Positions 1 through 7,927 of a stretch of DNA of 49,557 nt are shown piece after piece (the stretch's first letter is position 1; each line of letters opens with the position of its first letter). Source of the stretch: an uncultured Eubacteriales bacterium (GTDB lineage Bacteria; Bacillota; Clostridia; Christensenellales; Aristaeellaceae); contig CACYTF010000047.1 in the NCBI GenBank assembly GCA_902777335.1, positions 1-49,557 on the forward strand, given 5' to 3'. The translations under genes were made by a program, and so were the position numbers. Below the pieces are notes generated by a model. The model was not told the origin of the DNA and did not search any database. It saw nothing but the letters and a program-made list of their open reading frames with translations.

Positions 1-1
1 C

Positions 2-1338
2 GGGGAAGATTATCTTCTCAAGAAAAAGACGTTGACAAACGGCATGACCGCCTTCGACGGCCTGGCGGACGGCATCTACCTGGGCGTGTTGAAGAGCGAG
101 GTCGAGGGGCTGAAGGCATCGCCCTTCATCGTCACCATACCTGCGCGCGACCCCGAGACCCGGGAGATCACGCGCAGCTATACCGTGACGGTGAAGGACG
201 GCTACGAACCGCCGAAGCCGACGGAGAAGCCGACCGAGAAGCCCACGGAGAAGCCGACGGAGAAGCCGACCGAGAAGCCGACGGAGACGCCGACGGAGAC
301 GCCGACCGAGAAGCCGACGGAGACGCCGACGGAGACGCCGACCGAGAAGCCGACGGAGACGCCCACCGAGACGCCGACCGAGACGCCGACGGAAGCGCCG
401 CGCCCACCGAGACGCCGACCGAGACGCCGACGGAAGCGCCGACGGAAGTGCCGCGGACGCCGCCGGAGCCCGATGATCAGCCGCGGACGACGGCGATCCG
501 GGGCGAAAAGGTGTGGGTCGACGAGGGCAATGTGCACGGCGTGCGCCCGGAGAGCATCACGGTGCGCCTGTTCGCCAACGGCCAGCCGGTGAACGCGACG
601 CCCACCTGGAGCAATACCGGCTCCGACACCTGGGTCTACACCTTCGCGAACCTGCCCGCCGAGGACAACAGCGGCAGGGCGCTGACCTACACGGTGAAGG
701 AGGATCCCGTGCCGGACTACACGTCTGAGATCAACGGCACGACGATCACGAACACGCTGATCCCGAAGACGCCGAAGGAGTACACGGAGATCGCCGGCGA
801 GAAGATCTGGAAGGACGACAACGACATCAACGGCCTGAGGCCGGATGAGATCACGCTGCGCCTGCTGCGCGACAAGGAGGAGATCCAGAGCCTGACGGTG
901 AAGGCGTCGGACGGCTGGACCTACAGCTTCGGCGAGCTACCGGTGGACGACGGCTACGGCAACACCTACACCTACGAGGTGCGCGAGGACGGCGTGAAGG
1001 GCTACTTCGCCAGGATCGAGGGCACCACCGTCACCAACACGCTGATGCTGAGCGAGACGCCGCCGGGCAACGATGATACCGGACGCCCGAACGGCGACAC
1101 GCCGAAGGGCACCACGCAGGTCGAGAACCGCAACACGGGCACGCCCGTACCGCCGTTCGAGGATATGAGCGAGCCCGAACTGGAAGAGCTGTACGACATG
1201 TTCGAGTACAACACCCCGCTGTGGGGTATGATGGGCACCGGCGACGAGACGCCGTTCTGGCCCATGGCCTTCGCAGCCGCAGGCGCCCTGGCGCTGATCA
1301 CGGTGTTCATCCTGACCCGCAAGCGCAGGAAGGCCTGA
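2..1338 (+). CDS. Cna B-type domain surface protein, 5'-partial and frameshifted
   Basis: C-terminal part of a cell-surface, pilin/adhesin-like protein; the gene runs in from outside the window. The upstream frame (open from base 2) has a Lys-Lys-Lys-containing stretch, then from about base 210 a Thr-Glu-Lys/Thr-Pro-Thr-Glu repeat. At about 400/401 one base of the repeat appears to be missing; restoring it joins the repeat to the downstream frame (448 to 1338). That frame carries two Cna-B domains (about 505-765 and 785-1050, each ending in a Gly-Thr-Thr-x-Thr-Asn-Thr-Leu strand). A linker, a Thr-Gly-Asp-Glu motif near 1239-1250, a 19-residue membrane segment and a Lys-Arg-Arg-Lys tail follow. 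Cna-B domains are extracellular stalk modules, often stabilised by isopeptide bonds. The frameshift may be phase variation, decay or a sequencing error in the repeat. Function as an adhesin is inferred. Confidence 0.8.
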   Translation, partial: GRLSSQEKDVDKRHDRLRRPGGRHLPGRVEERGRGAEGIALHRHHTCARPRDPGDHAQLYRDGEGRLRTAEADGEADREAHGEADGEADREADGDADGDADREADGDADGDADREADGDAHRDADRDADGSAAPTETPTETPTEAPTEVPRTPPEPDDQPRTTAIRGEKVWVDEGNVHGVRPESITVRLFANGQPVNATPTWSNTGSDTWVYTFANLPAEDNSGRALTYTVKEDPVPDYTSEINGTTITNTLIPKTPKEYTEIAGEKIWKDDNDINGLRPDEITLRLLRDKEEIQSLTVKASDGWTYSFGELPVDDGYGNTYTYEVREDGVKGYFARIEGTTVTNTLMLSETPPGNDDTGRPNGDTPKGTTQVENRNTGTPVPPFEDMSEPELEELYDMFEYNTPLWGMMGTGDETPFWPMAFAAAGALALITVFILTRKRRKA

Positions 1339-1362
1339 GGAACTGAATAACGCTATAGCTCA

Positions 1363-1398
1363 GGGGCTGCCTCAAAACGAGGCAGCCCCCGTTGTTTT
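1363..1398 (+). terminator. Rho-independent terminator after the surface protein gene
   Basis: Perfect 11-bp stem (1363-1373 with 1379-1389), AAAAC loop, followed by a T-rich tract. It lies 24 bases after the TGA of the Cna-B protein. Confidence 0.9.
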
Positions 1399-1403
1399 GG
1401 GAA

Positions 1404-1430
1404 GTAGGGGCGGCGATGCGCCGCCCGCCC
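1404..1430. repeat. Dispersed GC-rich hairpin repeat, copy 1
   Basis: GTAGGGGCGGCGATGCG followed by CCGCCCGCCC, able to form a GGCGGC/GCCGCC hairpin. Near-identical copies lie at 1702-1726 and 25962-25989, so this is a repeat family and not a gene. The 1339-2047 stretch holds only such repeats and the left part of an IS element; no coding sequence is convincing there. Confidence 0.7.
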
Positions 1431-1486
1431 GGCTGTCATCCGCGGCAGGCCAAAATCAGGGGGACGGTTCTCTGTGTCACAGCAAA

Positions 1487-1550
1487 TCCTGTCAGAGGGA
1501 CGGTCCTTTTGACAGGAAAACCTGACAACAGGACCGTCCCTCTGACAGGA
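1487..1550. repeat. REP-like palindrome with perfect 20-bp arms
   Basis: Bases 1487-1506 are the exact reverse complement of 1531-1550, with a 24-base centre. The right 41 bases (1511-1551) recur identically at 3400-3440, and partial copies lie at 1785-1804 and 3361-3396. The neighbouring GGGACGGTTCTCTGTGTCAC occurs at 1450-1471 and again near 1757-1778. Units with a GGGACGGTTC core are common extragenic repeats in Clostridia (recalled, not searched). Confidence 0.8.
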
Positions 1551-1564
1551 TCGGGGAGGGTACA

Positions 1565-1602
1565 TGGAACAGGGTACAGGGAACAGGGTACAGGGAACAG
1601 GA
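1565..1602 (+). repeat. Heptanucleotide (GGGNNNN) repeat array 1
   Basis: GGGTACA and GGGAACA units alternate with G-runs starting at 1572, 1579, 1586 and 1593, exactly 7 bases apart. Member of a family also found at 25923, 25993, 34750 and 35116. Confidence 0.8.
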
Positions 1603-1624
1603 ATGGCCGGGGACCGCCTTGCGC

Positions 1625-1675
1625 GTCATTGCGAGGAGGCCCGGACGCGGGAGGGGTCGACGTGGCAATCCGTTC
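1625..1675. repeat. TCATTGCGAG-type dispersed repeat
   Basis: GTCATTGCGAGGAGGC ... GACGTGGCAATCCG is the signature of a widespread bacterial extragenic repeat whose spurious translation contains 'HCEE'. A degenerate fragment (GAGTCATTGGAGG) recurs near 34924. Assignment rests on recall of the motif. Confidence 0.6.
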
Positions 1676-1701
1676 CCCTGTGCGAAAGGGAGTATTCAGT
1701 A

Positions 1702-1726
1702 GGGTCGGCGATGCGCCGCCCGCCTG
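1702..1726. repeat. Dispersed GC-rich hairpin repeat, copy 2
   Basis: AGGGTCGGCGATGCG followed by CCGCCCGCC repeats the unit at 1404-1430 with one change. It is followed by a second copy of the CAAAATCAG...GGGGACGGTTC block, so the two sit as a composite direct repeat about 300 bases apart. Confidence 0.65.
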
Positions 1727-2047
1727 GCTGCCTCAGCGGCAGGCCAAAATCAGTAGGGGGACGGTTCTCTGTGTCACAGAAAACCCTGTCAGAGGGACCG
1801 TCCCAACGGCATTGACTTAAGGAAAAAGGGAGCCCCCAGGAAGCGAAGCAGATGAACTAACCCTGTAAAGACGGTGCGAGTGAAGCAGGTCGAGAGAAGA
1901 GAAAGGCAAAGCAAACAAACAGGCAGAAGTCTGTCAAGAGGGATATGCAGCTAAAAACCAGCGTGCCGAAGCCCGAGGGAAGAGAGGCAATCAGGCGCGG
2001 TTCTGGAGATGCTTGAGGCGCTGGGAGCGCAGTTTTCTTGGTCGGTC

Positions 2048-3140
2048 CTAGTCGGTTCTGGCGGGGTATTTGTAACGCAGGATGGCGGCGATGATGTCGG
2101 AGTTGGGAGGCAGGCGGCGCAGGACAATGCAGAGCCGAACGATGCGAATGGCGGTGGAGAAGGAGAGGCGCCAGGCAAAGCTGTCGGTCTGTGGAGGGTT
2201 GCCGGCAGCAAAGGTCAACAAAGCGCAGAGATTATACATGATGAGCTTAAGGAAGATTTCCTGGCGAAGGAAATCACGCCTTATGGAATGAGGGGTATCA
2301 AGGCAAAGGTTGTGCTTGAGGAAAAGGAAAGAAGTTTCGACACCCCAGCGAAGGTGATAAAGCTCTTTGAGATCGGACAGAGAGCAGCGATTCCTGGGGA
2401 GATTGGTGACGAGGAATTCGTAATTGCCAGAGTCAAGCTTAAAGCAAACAAAGCGAAACGGGAGATGGAAGACAGAGGATTTATCGTCAGGATCGATGAA
2501 ATCGAAGCGACGGTCAGGGTGGAGCTTGCGGCACAACTGCGGAGGGAGATTCCGAAGCGGCTTGTTGCTTCTGGCAAAGAAGAATTCAGAATCGATATCG
2601 CATTCCTTGCATTCAGCGTCAGCGAGATGGCGAAAGGGAGAACGTTGACCAGTGGGGCTTTTGATACGAAAGAGGAAGAACAGGTTCTTCAGAGAGATAG
2701 CCGCCGTCTTTGGAATTGTAAGAGATAAAGGTATCAGGGTCTTCATCCGCGGGGATGTTGAGGTCAGTACCGTCGCAGGCGAGCAGATGCAGGCCGAATT
2801 TGGTTTTCGAGAGAGGGAAACGTTCGTTAAAACGATTGAGCAGCGTAAGGAAGAAATGGTCATTGAGCTTGGCACGCTGGTGAATGAAGGCGGAAGGGGA
2901 AGGCCTGGAGGCCAAGGGCTGTTTTGGATAACGGAGGCTGAAGAAGCGGTGGATTTCACCGCCGATCGAGCTTGTCTCCATGGACATCATGAGCAGGATC
3001 AGGTCCTTGAGAGGAAGGCGACGGTGACGGGTAAAGTCCCGACCGGGATGAAGGACAAAATCGTCAGGATGTTTTTCCATAGCGTCGATAGTGCGAAGGA
3101 ATAATCGACGGATCCGGGAAGGCGTCAACAAAACGTCCAT
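2048..3140 (-). pseudogene. IS4-family transposase with internal deletion and frameshift
   Basis: The N-terminal part reads from ATG at 3138-3140 (AAGGAGG 8 bases upstream) and includes the first catalytic motif, Asp-Gly-Thr-Asp-Leu-Asn-Ile-Pro. At about 2690-2705 the homologous reading frame changes. It resumes as Phe-Leu-Phe-Arg-Ile-Lys-Ser-Pro and runs through the Tyr-His-Leu-Arg-Trp-Gly-Val-Glu-Thr-Ser-Phe motif (the YREK-like region with the catalytic Glu) to the stop at 2048. The block that should carry the second catalytic Asp (the 'ADRG' motif) is missing. The remaining ~364 codons against the ~440 usual for the family imply a deletion of roughly 80 codons. The transposase cannot be active in cis. 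Family assignment is firm from the two preserved motifs. Confidence 0.8.
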
Positions 3141-3151
3141 AAGCGATACCT

Positions 3152-3184
3152 CCTTGAAAGTGAATAGCACACCCACTTTCAAGG
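3152..3184 (-). promoter_or_regulatory. Hairpin overlapping the transposase ribosome binding site
   Basis: CCTTGAAAGTG (3152-3162) pairs perfectly with CACTTTCAAGG (3174-3184), 11-base loop. Read on the minus strand, the 3' arm ends in AAGG of the AAGGAGG ribosome binding site. Such structures in IS elements limit translation from impinging transcripts (known for IS10 and IS200); that role here is inferred. Confidence 0.55.
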
Positions 3185-3227
3185 CCGCATTTGCCTCATC
3201 TCATAAATTCGATAAGGCAAATGCGGC
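3184..3227. repeat. 12-bp inverted repeat near the IS right end
   Basis: GCCGCATTTGCC (3184-3195) and GGCAAATGCGGC (3216-3227) are perfect complements separated by 20 AT-rich bases. It directly abuts the hairpin at 3152-3184. It may be part of the IS end or a terminator protecting the element. Confidence 0.6.
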
Positions 3228-3360
3228 ACCATACATTCGGCCATTTGTCAACCATTTCTGGCGATTTATCAAAATTTTAACATCTGTTTATTGGAAAACG
3301 GACCACTACCACGCCGGAACTACAAAAAACAGATGTGGTACAACATGGCATACGGCATAA

Positions 3361-3440
3361 GAAAACCTGACAGTAGGACCGTCCCTCTGACAGGATCGTG
3401 ACAGGAAAACCTGACAACAGGACCGTCCCTCTGACAGGAT
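3361..3440. repeat. Tandem REP-like units right of the IS
   Basis: Two units, 3361-3396 and 3400-3440, each end in GGACCGTCCCTCTGACAGGA. The second is identical over 41 bases to 1511-1551. The 3141-3652 stretch contains no convincing gene, only IS flank, these repeats and the pth promoter. Confidence 0.8.
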
Positions 3441-3582
3441 TCAGTACACCTGTTGCATGCGTATAGCATGTGTAGGGGTGGTCATTGGCCGCCCCTACGC
3501 ATGACTCACGCATCCAACACGCGTTTTGAGACTGCCCTGTGATTTTGGTACTTGCCACACAGAATAATTCTCTCCGTAAGGC

Positions 3583-3612
3583 TTGACAATCGCGGGGCAG
3601 GCACGCTACAAT
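3583..3612 (+). promoter_or_regulatory. Sigma-A promoter of pth-mfd
   Basis: TTGACA (3583-3588), 18-base spacer, TACAAT (3607-3612), about 40 bases before the pth start. Confidence 0.75.
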
Positions 3613-3652
3613 AAGCTGATAGCTTGCCGCTGTCGGCAGGGGGGATGGGACC

Positions 3653-4231
3653 ATGTACGTGATCGTCGGCCTGGGCAATCCGGGCAGAAAATATGAACAC
3701 ACCCGGCACAACGTGGGCTTTGACGTGGTGGACGTGTTGTCGCAGAAGTACGACATACCGATCCACCGGCTGCGCTGCAAGGCCTCGGTGGGCGAGGGCG
3801 TCATCCGCGGCCAAAGGGTTGCGCTGTGCCTGCCCCAGACGTTCATGAACCTGTCCGGCGAGAGCGTGGTGCAGCTGTGCTCCTGGTACAAGCCCGAGGA
3901 CGATCACCTGATCGTGGTCTACGACGACGTGGACCTGCCCGAGGGCAAGCTGCGCTTTCGTCCGAGCGGTAGCGCGGGCACCCACAACGGCATGCGCAAC
4001 ATCATCTACCTGCTGGGCCGGGACAACTTTCCCCGGGTGCGGGTGGGCATCGGCCGGCCGCCGGAGGGCTGGGATATGAAGGACTGGGTGCTGTCGGGCT
4101 ACCAGACGAAGGAGCTTCGGCAGACCATGTTCGACGCCTACCTGGGCGCGGCGGACGTGATCGCCGAACTGATCGAAAAGGGCGTCGACCCGGCCCGGCA
4201 GCTGGTCGGCAAGCTCAACGAGGGTAAATAG
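3653..4231 (+). CDS. pth: Peptidyl-tRNA hydrolase
   Basis: Cytosolic esterase that releases peptides from peptidyl-tRNA dropped by stalled ribosomes, recycling tRNA. The 192 residues match the family's usual length. Visible family signatures are Gly-Leu-Gly-Asn-Pro-Gly at the N-terminus, the Asn10/His20 pair in the Asn-Pro-Gly...His-Asn-Val-Gly-Phe block, the Tyr-Asp-Asp-x-Asp-Leu-Pro segment with the catalytic-site Asp near residue 92, and Gly-Thr-His-Asn-Gly-Met-Arg with the substrate-binding Asn near 112. ATG at 3653 follows a GGGGGGA ribosome binding site, and a promoter precedes it. mfd starts 8 bases after the stop; the pth-mfd order is common in Bacillota, and the two genes are probably cotranscribed. 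Confidence 0.97.
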   Translation: MYVIVGLGNPGRKYEHTRHNVGFDVVDVLSQKYDIPIHRLRCKASVGEGVIRGQRVALCLPQTFMNLSGESVVQLCSWYKPEDDHLIVVYDDVDLPEGKLRFRPSGSAGTHNGMRNIIYLLGRDNFPRVRVGIGRPPEGWDMKDWVLSGYQTKELRQTMFDAYLGAADVIAELIEKGVDPARQLVGKLNEGK

Positions 4232-4238
4232 GAGCTGT

Positions 4239-7200
4239 ATGCAGGACACGAACTGGAAGCTTGAATGCCTGTATGAACCGCTGGAGGGCCTGACGGCCTT
4301 TCGGGAACTGACGCGCGCGCTCCAGGCGCCGGGCGTCTGCTCCGTATATGGCCCGGACGACGCCCAGCGTGCGCATCTGCTGGCCGCGGCGGCGCTGAAG
4401 CTAAACCGGCCCCTGCTGGTGATCTCGCCGAACGACATCACCGCGGCCCGCATGACCGAGGATTTGAACGTGCTGCTCTCCGGCGCGGCGCGGCAGCTGC
4501 CCGCGCGGGACATCACCTTCCTGAAGACGGCGGCCTCAAGCCGCGAGCTGTCGATGCGCCGCATCGAGGCGCTGGGCGACTGTCTGTGCGGCGGCGTGAA
4601 GGCACTGGTGGTGCCGGCGGACGCCATGCTGTTCCGGCTGGCCCCGGCGGCGGAATTTATGGCCAGGGTCATTTCGCTGGAGGAGGGCGCGCAGCTGGAG
4701 CCCTCCGAGCTGATGGAGCGCCTGACGGCGGCGGGCTACGAGCGGGTCCACCTGGTGGAGGCCCGCGGTCAGTGCGCGCTGCGCGGCGGCATACTGGATG
4801 TGTACCCCGTGGGCGGCCCCAACGCGCTGCGGCTGGAGTTCTTCGACGACGTGATCGACTCGATCCGCTCCTTCGACGTGATGACCCAGCGGTCCATCTC
4901 CCGGCGCAGCGCCGTGAAGCTCTACCCGGCCCAGGAGATCTTGCTGGACGACGCCGCGCGGGCGCGGGCGGCGGACGCGCTGCAGGCCATGCTGGACGCC
5001 TCCGAGTCGAACACCGCCGGCGAGGACCGCCAGGCGCAAATCGAGCAGGAGTTCGACCTCATCCCCTTCGAGGAGTTCATGCGGCTGGCCTCGGAGGATG
5101 GGGAAGGGGAGGTTGCGCCGAAGAAGAAGGGGAGCAAAGCCGCGAAGGGCGTGGTGAAGCTGCCCGGGCGGGTGACCACGGGCTCCGCGCTGCGGCGCAA
5201 CTTTGGCGGCGTGATCGAGGCGCTGCGCACGGGTCGCCTGCCCGACGGCGCGGATTCGCTGCTGCCGGTGCTGCTGGGCTACGATGGCCTGGCGCTGGAC
5301 TACCTGAAGGACCCCGTCATCGTATTTGACCAGCCGGACCGGCTCCGCGAGCGCTGCGAGAACCGCTTTTTGGAGTTCAAGGAGCGCTTCGTGACGGCGC
5401 TGGAGCGCCAGGAGGCGCTGCCCTGCCAGGCCGAGATCATGCTCAGCTTCGACGCGCTGCTGGCGCGGCTGGGCGGGAAAACGGTGCTGCTCACAAATCT
5501 GTTCATGCGCACCGAGGCGGATTTCAAACCTGACGCGCTGATCAAGGTGGAGTGCCGGAACGCCTCCGCCTACCAGGGCAATGTGAAGGAGCTGGCCCGC
5601 GACCTGACCCACTGGAAGGCCGAGGGCTGGAAGGTGGCGCTGCTGGCCGGCGGCACGGCCCGCGGCGAGCGCCTGCAGGGCGCGCTGGACACCCAGGGCA
5701 GCCCCGCGCCGTTCGTGACGGAGCTCCCCGAAGCGCTCCTGCCCGGCGCGCCGCAGATCTTCCCGCTGACGCTGAACCGGGGCTTTCTGTACCCCGAGGT
5801 GAAGTTCGCCGTGGTGGCGGAGTCGGACATCTACGGCGTGAACCGCCAGAAGAGCCGCAGCCGCGCCAACCGCGGGGAGAAGATCGCCGCCTTCACCGAC
5901 CTGAAGGTCGGGGACTACGTGGTGCACGAGAACCATGGCATCGGCCAGTACATGGGCATGGTGCGGCTTTCCAGCGACGGCACCTATCGGGACTTTCTGC
6001 ACATCCGCTATCAGGGCAGCGACAAGCTGTACGTGCCCACGGACCAGCTGGACCGGGTGCAGAAGTACATCGGCAGCGAGGGCGAGGCCCCGAAGCTGAA
6101 CCGCCTCTCCGGCGGCGAGTGGCAGCGCCAGAAGAGCAAGGTCCGCCAGAGCATACAGGCCATCGCCGGCGACCTGTTGAAGCTGTACGCCCAGCGCGAG
6201 GCGATACCGGGCTACGCCTTTGAGCCGGACACCCCCTGGCAGCGGGAGTTTGAGGACGGCTTCCCCTACGAGGAGACGCCGGACCAGCTGACGGCCATCG
6301 AAGACATCAAGCGGGACATGGAGAAGCCGAAGATCATGGACCGCCTGCTCTGCGGCGACGTGGGCTACGGCAAGACCGAGGTGGCCCTGCGGGCCATATT
6401 CAAGTGCGTGATGAGCGGCAAGCAGGCCGCCATGCTGGCCCCGACCACGATACTGGTGCAGCAGCACTACGCCACGATGCTGAACCGCTTCGCGGGCTTC
6501 CCGATCCGGGTGGAGACCGTCAGCCGGTTCAAGACCCCGGCGGAGCAGAAGAAGATCCTCGAAAGGCTGGCCGCGGGCGAGCTGGACGTGGTGGTGGGCA
6601 CCCACCGGCTGCTGGCCAAGGACGTGAAGTTCAAGGACCTGGGCCTGCTGGTGGTGGACGAGGAGCAGCGCTTCGGCGTGACCCACAAGGAGGCCATCAA
6701 GCAGATGAAGCGCTCGGTGGACGTGCTGACGCTGACGGCCACGCCGATCCCCCGCACGCTGCACATGAGCATGGTGGGCATACGGGACATGTCGCTTCTG
6801 CAGTCGCCGCCGGAGGAGCGCTACCCGGTGCAGACCTACGTGGTGGAGTATTCCGACGGGCTGGTGCGCGACGCGATACTGCGCGAGCTCTCCCGCGGCG
6901 GCCAGGTGTACGTGCTGCACAACCGGGTGCAGACCATCGAGGTCATGTACGCGCGGCTGAAGAAGCTGGTGCCCGAGGCGCGCATCGCCATCGGCCATGG
7001 CCAGATGCGCGAGCACGCCTTAGAGGACGTGATGCTGGACTTCTACGACGGCAAGTTCGACGTGCTGCTGTGCACCACCATCATCGAGGCGGGGCTGGAC
7101 GTGCCCCGGGCCAACACGCTGATCGTCTGCGACGCCGACCGCTTCGGCCTGGCGCAGCTGTACCAGCTGCGGGGCCGCGTGGGCCGCAGCAACCGGCTGG

Positions 7201-7925
7201 CCTACGCCTACCTGACGGTGAACCCCAGCAAGGTGCTCACCGAGTCCGCGGACAAGCGGCTGGCCGCCATTCGGGAGTTCACCGAGTTCGGCTCCGGCTT
7301 CCGCGTGGCCATGCGGGACCTGGAGATCCGCGGCGCGGGCAATTTGCTGGGCAGCGAGCAGAGCGGCTTCATGGCCACGGTGGGCTACGACCTGTACGTG
7401 AAGATGATCGAGGAAGCCGTGCGGCAGATGCGCGGCGACGTAAATTTGGAGGACATCGAGACCCGCGTGGACCTGAAGGTGGACGCCTATCTGCCCCAGG
7501 AGTACATCGCCAACGACCTGCTTCGGGTGGAGATGTACAAGAAGATCGCCTCCATCCGCGACCGGGACAGCCGGGAAGATCTGATCGAGGAGCTGATCGA
7601 CCGCTTCGGCGACCCGAACCGGCCGGTGATGAACCTGATCGACGCGGCCCACCTGAAGGCGCTGTGCGCGCGGCTGGGCATCGACTACGTGACCTGCCGG
7701 GGCGACGAGCTCATCATGCGCTTCTCGATGGCCGCGGACATCGACCTGGTGCGCGTGCTGACCGCCGTGAAGGACTTCCCCAAATCCCTGCGCGTGAAGG
7801 GCGGCAACCCGCCGGAGCTGGCCTACTTCGAGCGCCACAAGGACGCCGAGGCCCTGCTGCGCGGCGCGGTGAAGGTGATGGAAGAGGTCGTGAAGAAGTT
7901 CGAGGAAGCGGAGAGCGGAGCGTGA
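4239..7925 (+). CDS. mfd: Transcription-repair coupling factor Mfd
   Basis: DNA translocase that removes RNA polymerase stalled at lesions and recruits UvrA. It has 1228 residues, the usual length being about 1150-1180. In order: a UvrB-like N-terminal module (about 1-350); the CarD-like RNA-polymerase interaction domain (about 557-612, ending Pro-Thr-Asp-Gln-Leu); the RecG-type helicase with Walker A Gly-Asp-Val-Gly-Tyr-Gly-Lys-Thr-Glu (about 706-714) and Asp-Glu-Glu-Gln-Arg-Phe-Gly (about 807); motif VI Gln-Leu-Arg-Gly-Arg-Val-Gly-Arg-Ser; and the C-terminal TRCF domain. A Lys-rich insert near 290-300 in the N-terminal module adds some length. The start ATG follows AGGAGC, 8 bases after pth. 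The next gene begins 3 bases after the stop, so at least three genes are likely one transcript. Confidence 0.98.
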   Translation: MQDTNWKLECLYEPLEGLTAFRELTRALQAPGVCSVYGPDDAQRAHLLAAAALKLNRPLLVISPNDITAARMTEDLNVLLSGAARQLPARDITFLKTAASSRELSMRRIEALGDCLCGGVKALVVPADAMLFRLAPAAEFMARVISLEEGAQLEPSELMERLTAAGYERVHLVEARGQCALRGGILDVYPVGGPNALRLEFFDDVIDSIRSFDVMTQRSISRRSAVKLYPAQEILLDDAARARAADALQAMLDASESNTAGEDRQAQIEQEFDLIPFEEFMRLASEDGEGEVAPKKKGSKAAKGVVKLPGRVTTGSALRRNFGGVIEALRTGRLPDGADSLLPVLLGYDGLALDYLKDPVIVFDQPDRLRERCENRFLEFKERFVTALERQEALPCQAEIMLSFDALLARLGGKTVLLTNLFMRTEADFKPDALIKVECRNASAYQGNVKELARDLTHWKAEGWKVALLAGGTARGERLQGALDTQGSPAPFVTELPEALLPGAPQIFPLTLNRGFLYPEVKFAVVAESDIYGVNRQKSRSRANRGEKIAAFTDLKVGDYVVHENHGIGQYMGMVRLSSDGTYRDFLHIRYQGSDKLYVPTDQLDRVQKYIGSEGEAPKLNRLSGGEWQRQKSKVRQSIQAIAGDLLKLYAQREAIPGYAFEPDTPWQREFEDGFPYEETPDQLTAIEDIKRDMEKPKIMDRLLCGDVGYGKTEVALRAIFKCVMSGKQAAMLAPTTILVQQHYATMLNRFAGFPIRVETVSRFKTPAEQKKILERLAAGELDVVVGTHRLLAKDVKFKDLGLLVVDEEQRFGVTHKEAIKQMKRSVDVLTLTATPIPRTLHMSMVGIRDMSLLQSPPEERYPVQTYVVEYSDGLVRDAILRELSRGGQVYVLHNRVQTIEVMYARLKKLVPEARIAIGHGQMREHALEDVMLDFYDGKFDVLLCTTIIEAGLDVPRANTLIVCDADRFGLAQLYQLRGRVGRSNRLAYAYLTVNPSKVLTESADKRLAAIREFTEFGSGFRVAMRDLEIRGAGNLLGSEQSGFMATVGYDLYVKMIEEAVRQMRGDVNLEDIETRVDLKVDAYLPQEYIANDLLRVEMYKKIASIRDRDSREDLIEELIDRFGDPNRPVMNLIDAAHLKALCARLGIDYVTCRGDELIMRFSMAADIDLVRVLTAVKDFPKSLRVKGGNPPELAYFERHKDAEALLRGAVKVMEEVVKKFEEAESGA

Positions 7926-7927
7926 AT

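Larger units (their letters stand above)
1806..3250 (-). mobile_element. Degenerate IS4-family insertion sequence (ends approximate)
   Basis: An IS4-type transposase remnant sits between two halves of the REP-like repeat cluster: 'GTCAGAGGGACCGTCC' on the left, and 'GGACCGTCCCTCTGACAGG' copies on the right from about 3376. This suggests insertion into a repeat nest. The base composition (AT-richer) differs from its surroundings. I could not identify matching terminal inverted repeats or a target duplication, so both ends are estimates; the left one is set at the AACGGCATTGACTTAAG stretch. The element's right flank carries two adjacent inverted repeats (3152-3184 and 3184-3227). Confidence 0.6.

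Noticed and set aside
168..537. Minus-strand frames across the Thr-Pro-Glu repeat
   Set aside because: Their Ser-Ala-Ser and Val-Gly-Val-Ser repeats only mirror the coding repeat.
1392..1820. Plus-strand frames in the repeat nest
   Set aside because: Composed of REP-like and TCATTGCGAG-type repeats; translations are the usual spurious 'HCEE' type.
2009..2728. Plus-strand 239-codon frame within the IS element
   Set aside because: Antisense to the IS4 transposase motifs; no ribosome binding site.
4536..7016. Long minus-strand open frame inside mfd
   Set aside because: Antisense shadow of a GC3-rich gene: His/Gln/Leu-rich composition, no ribosome binding site, no recognisable domain.
6404..7927. 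In-frame upstream extension of the Nudix-GNAT protein
   Set aside because: Lies inside mfd in another frame; Arg/Gly/Ala-rich shadow sequence.
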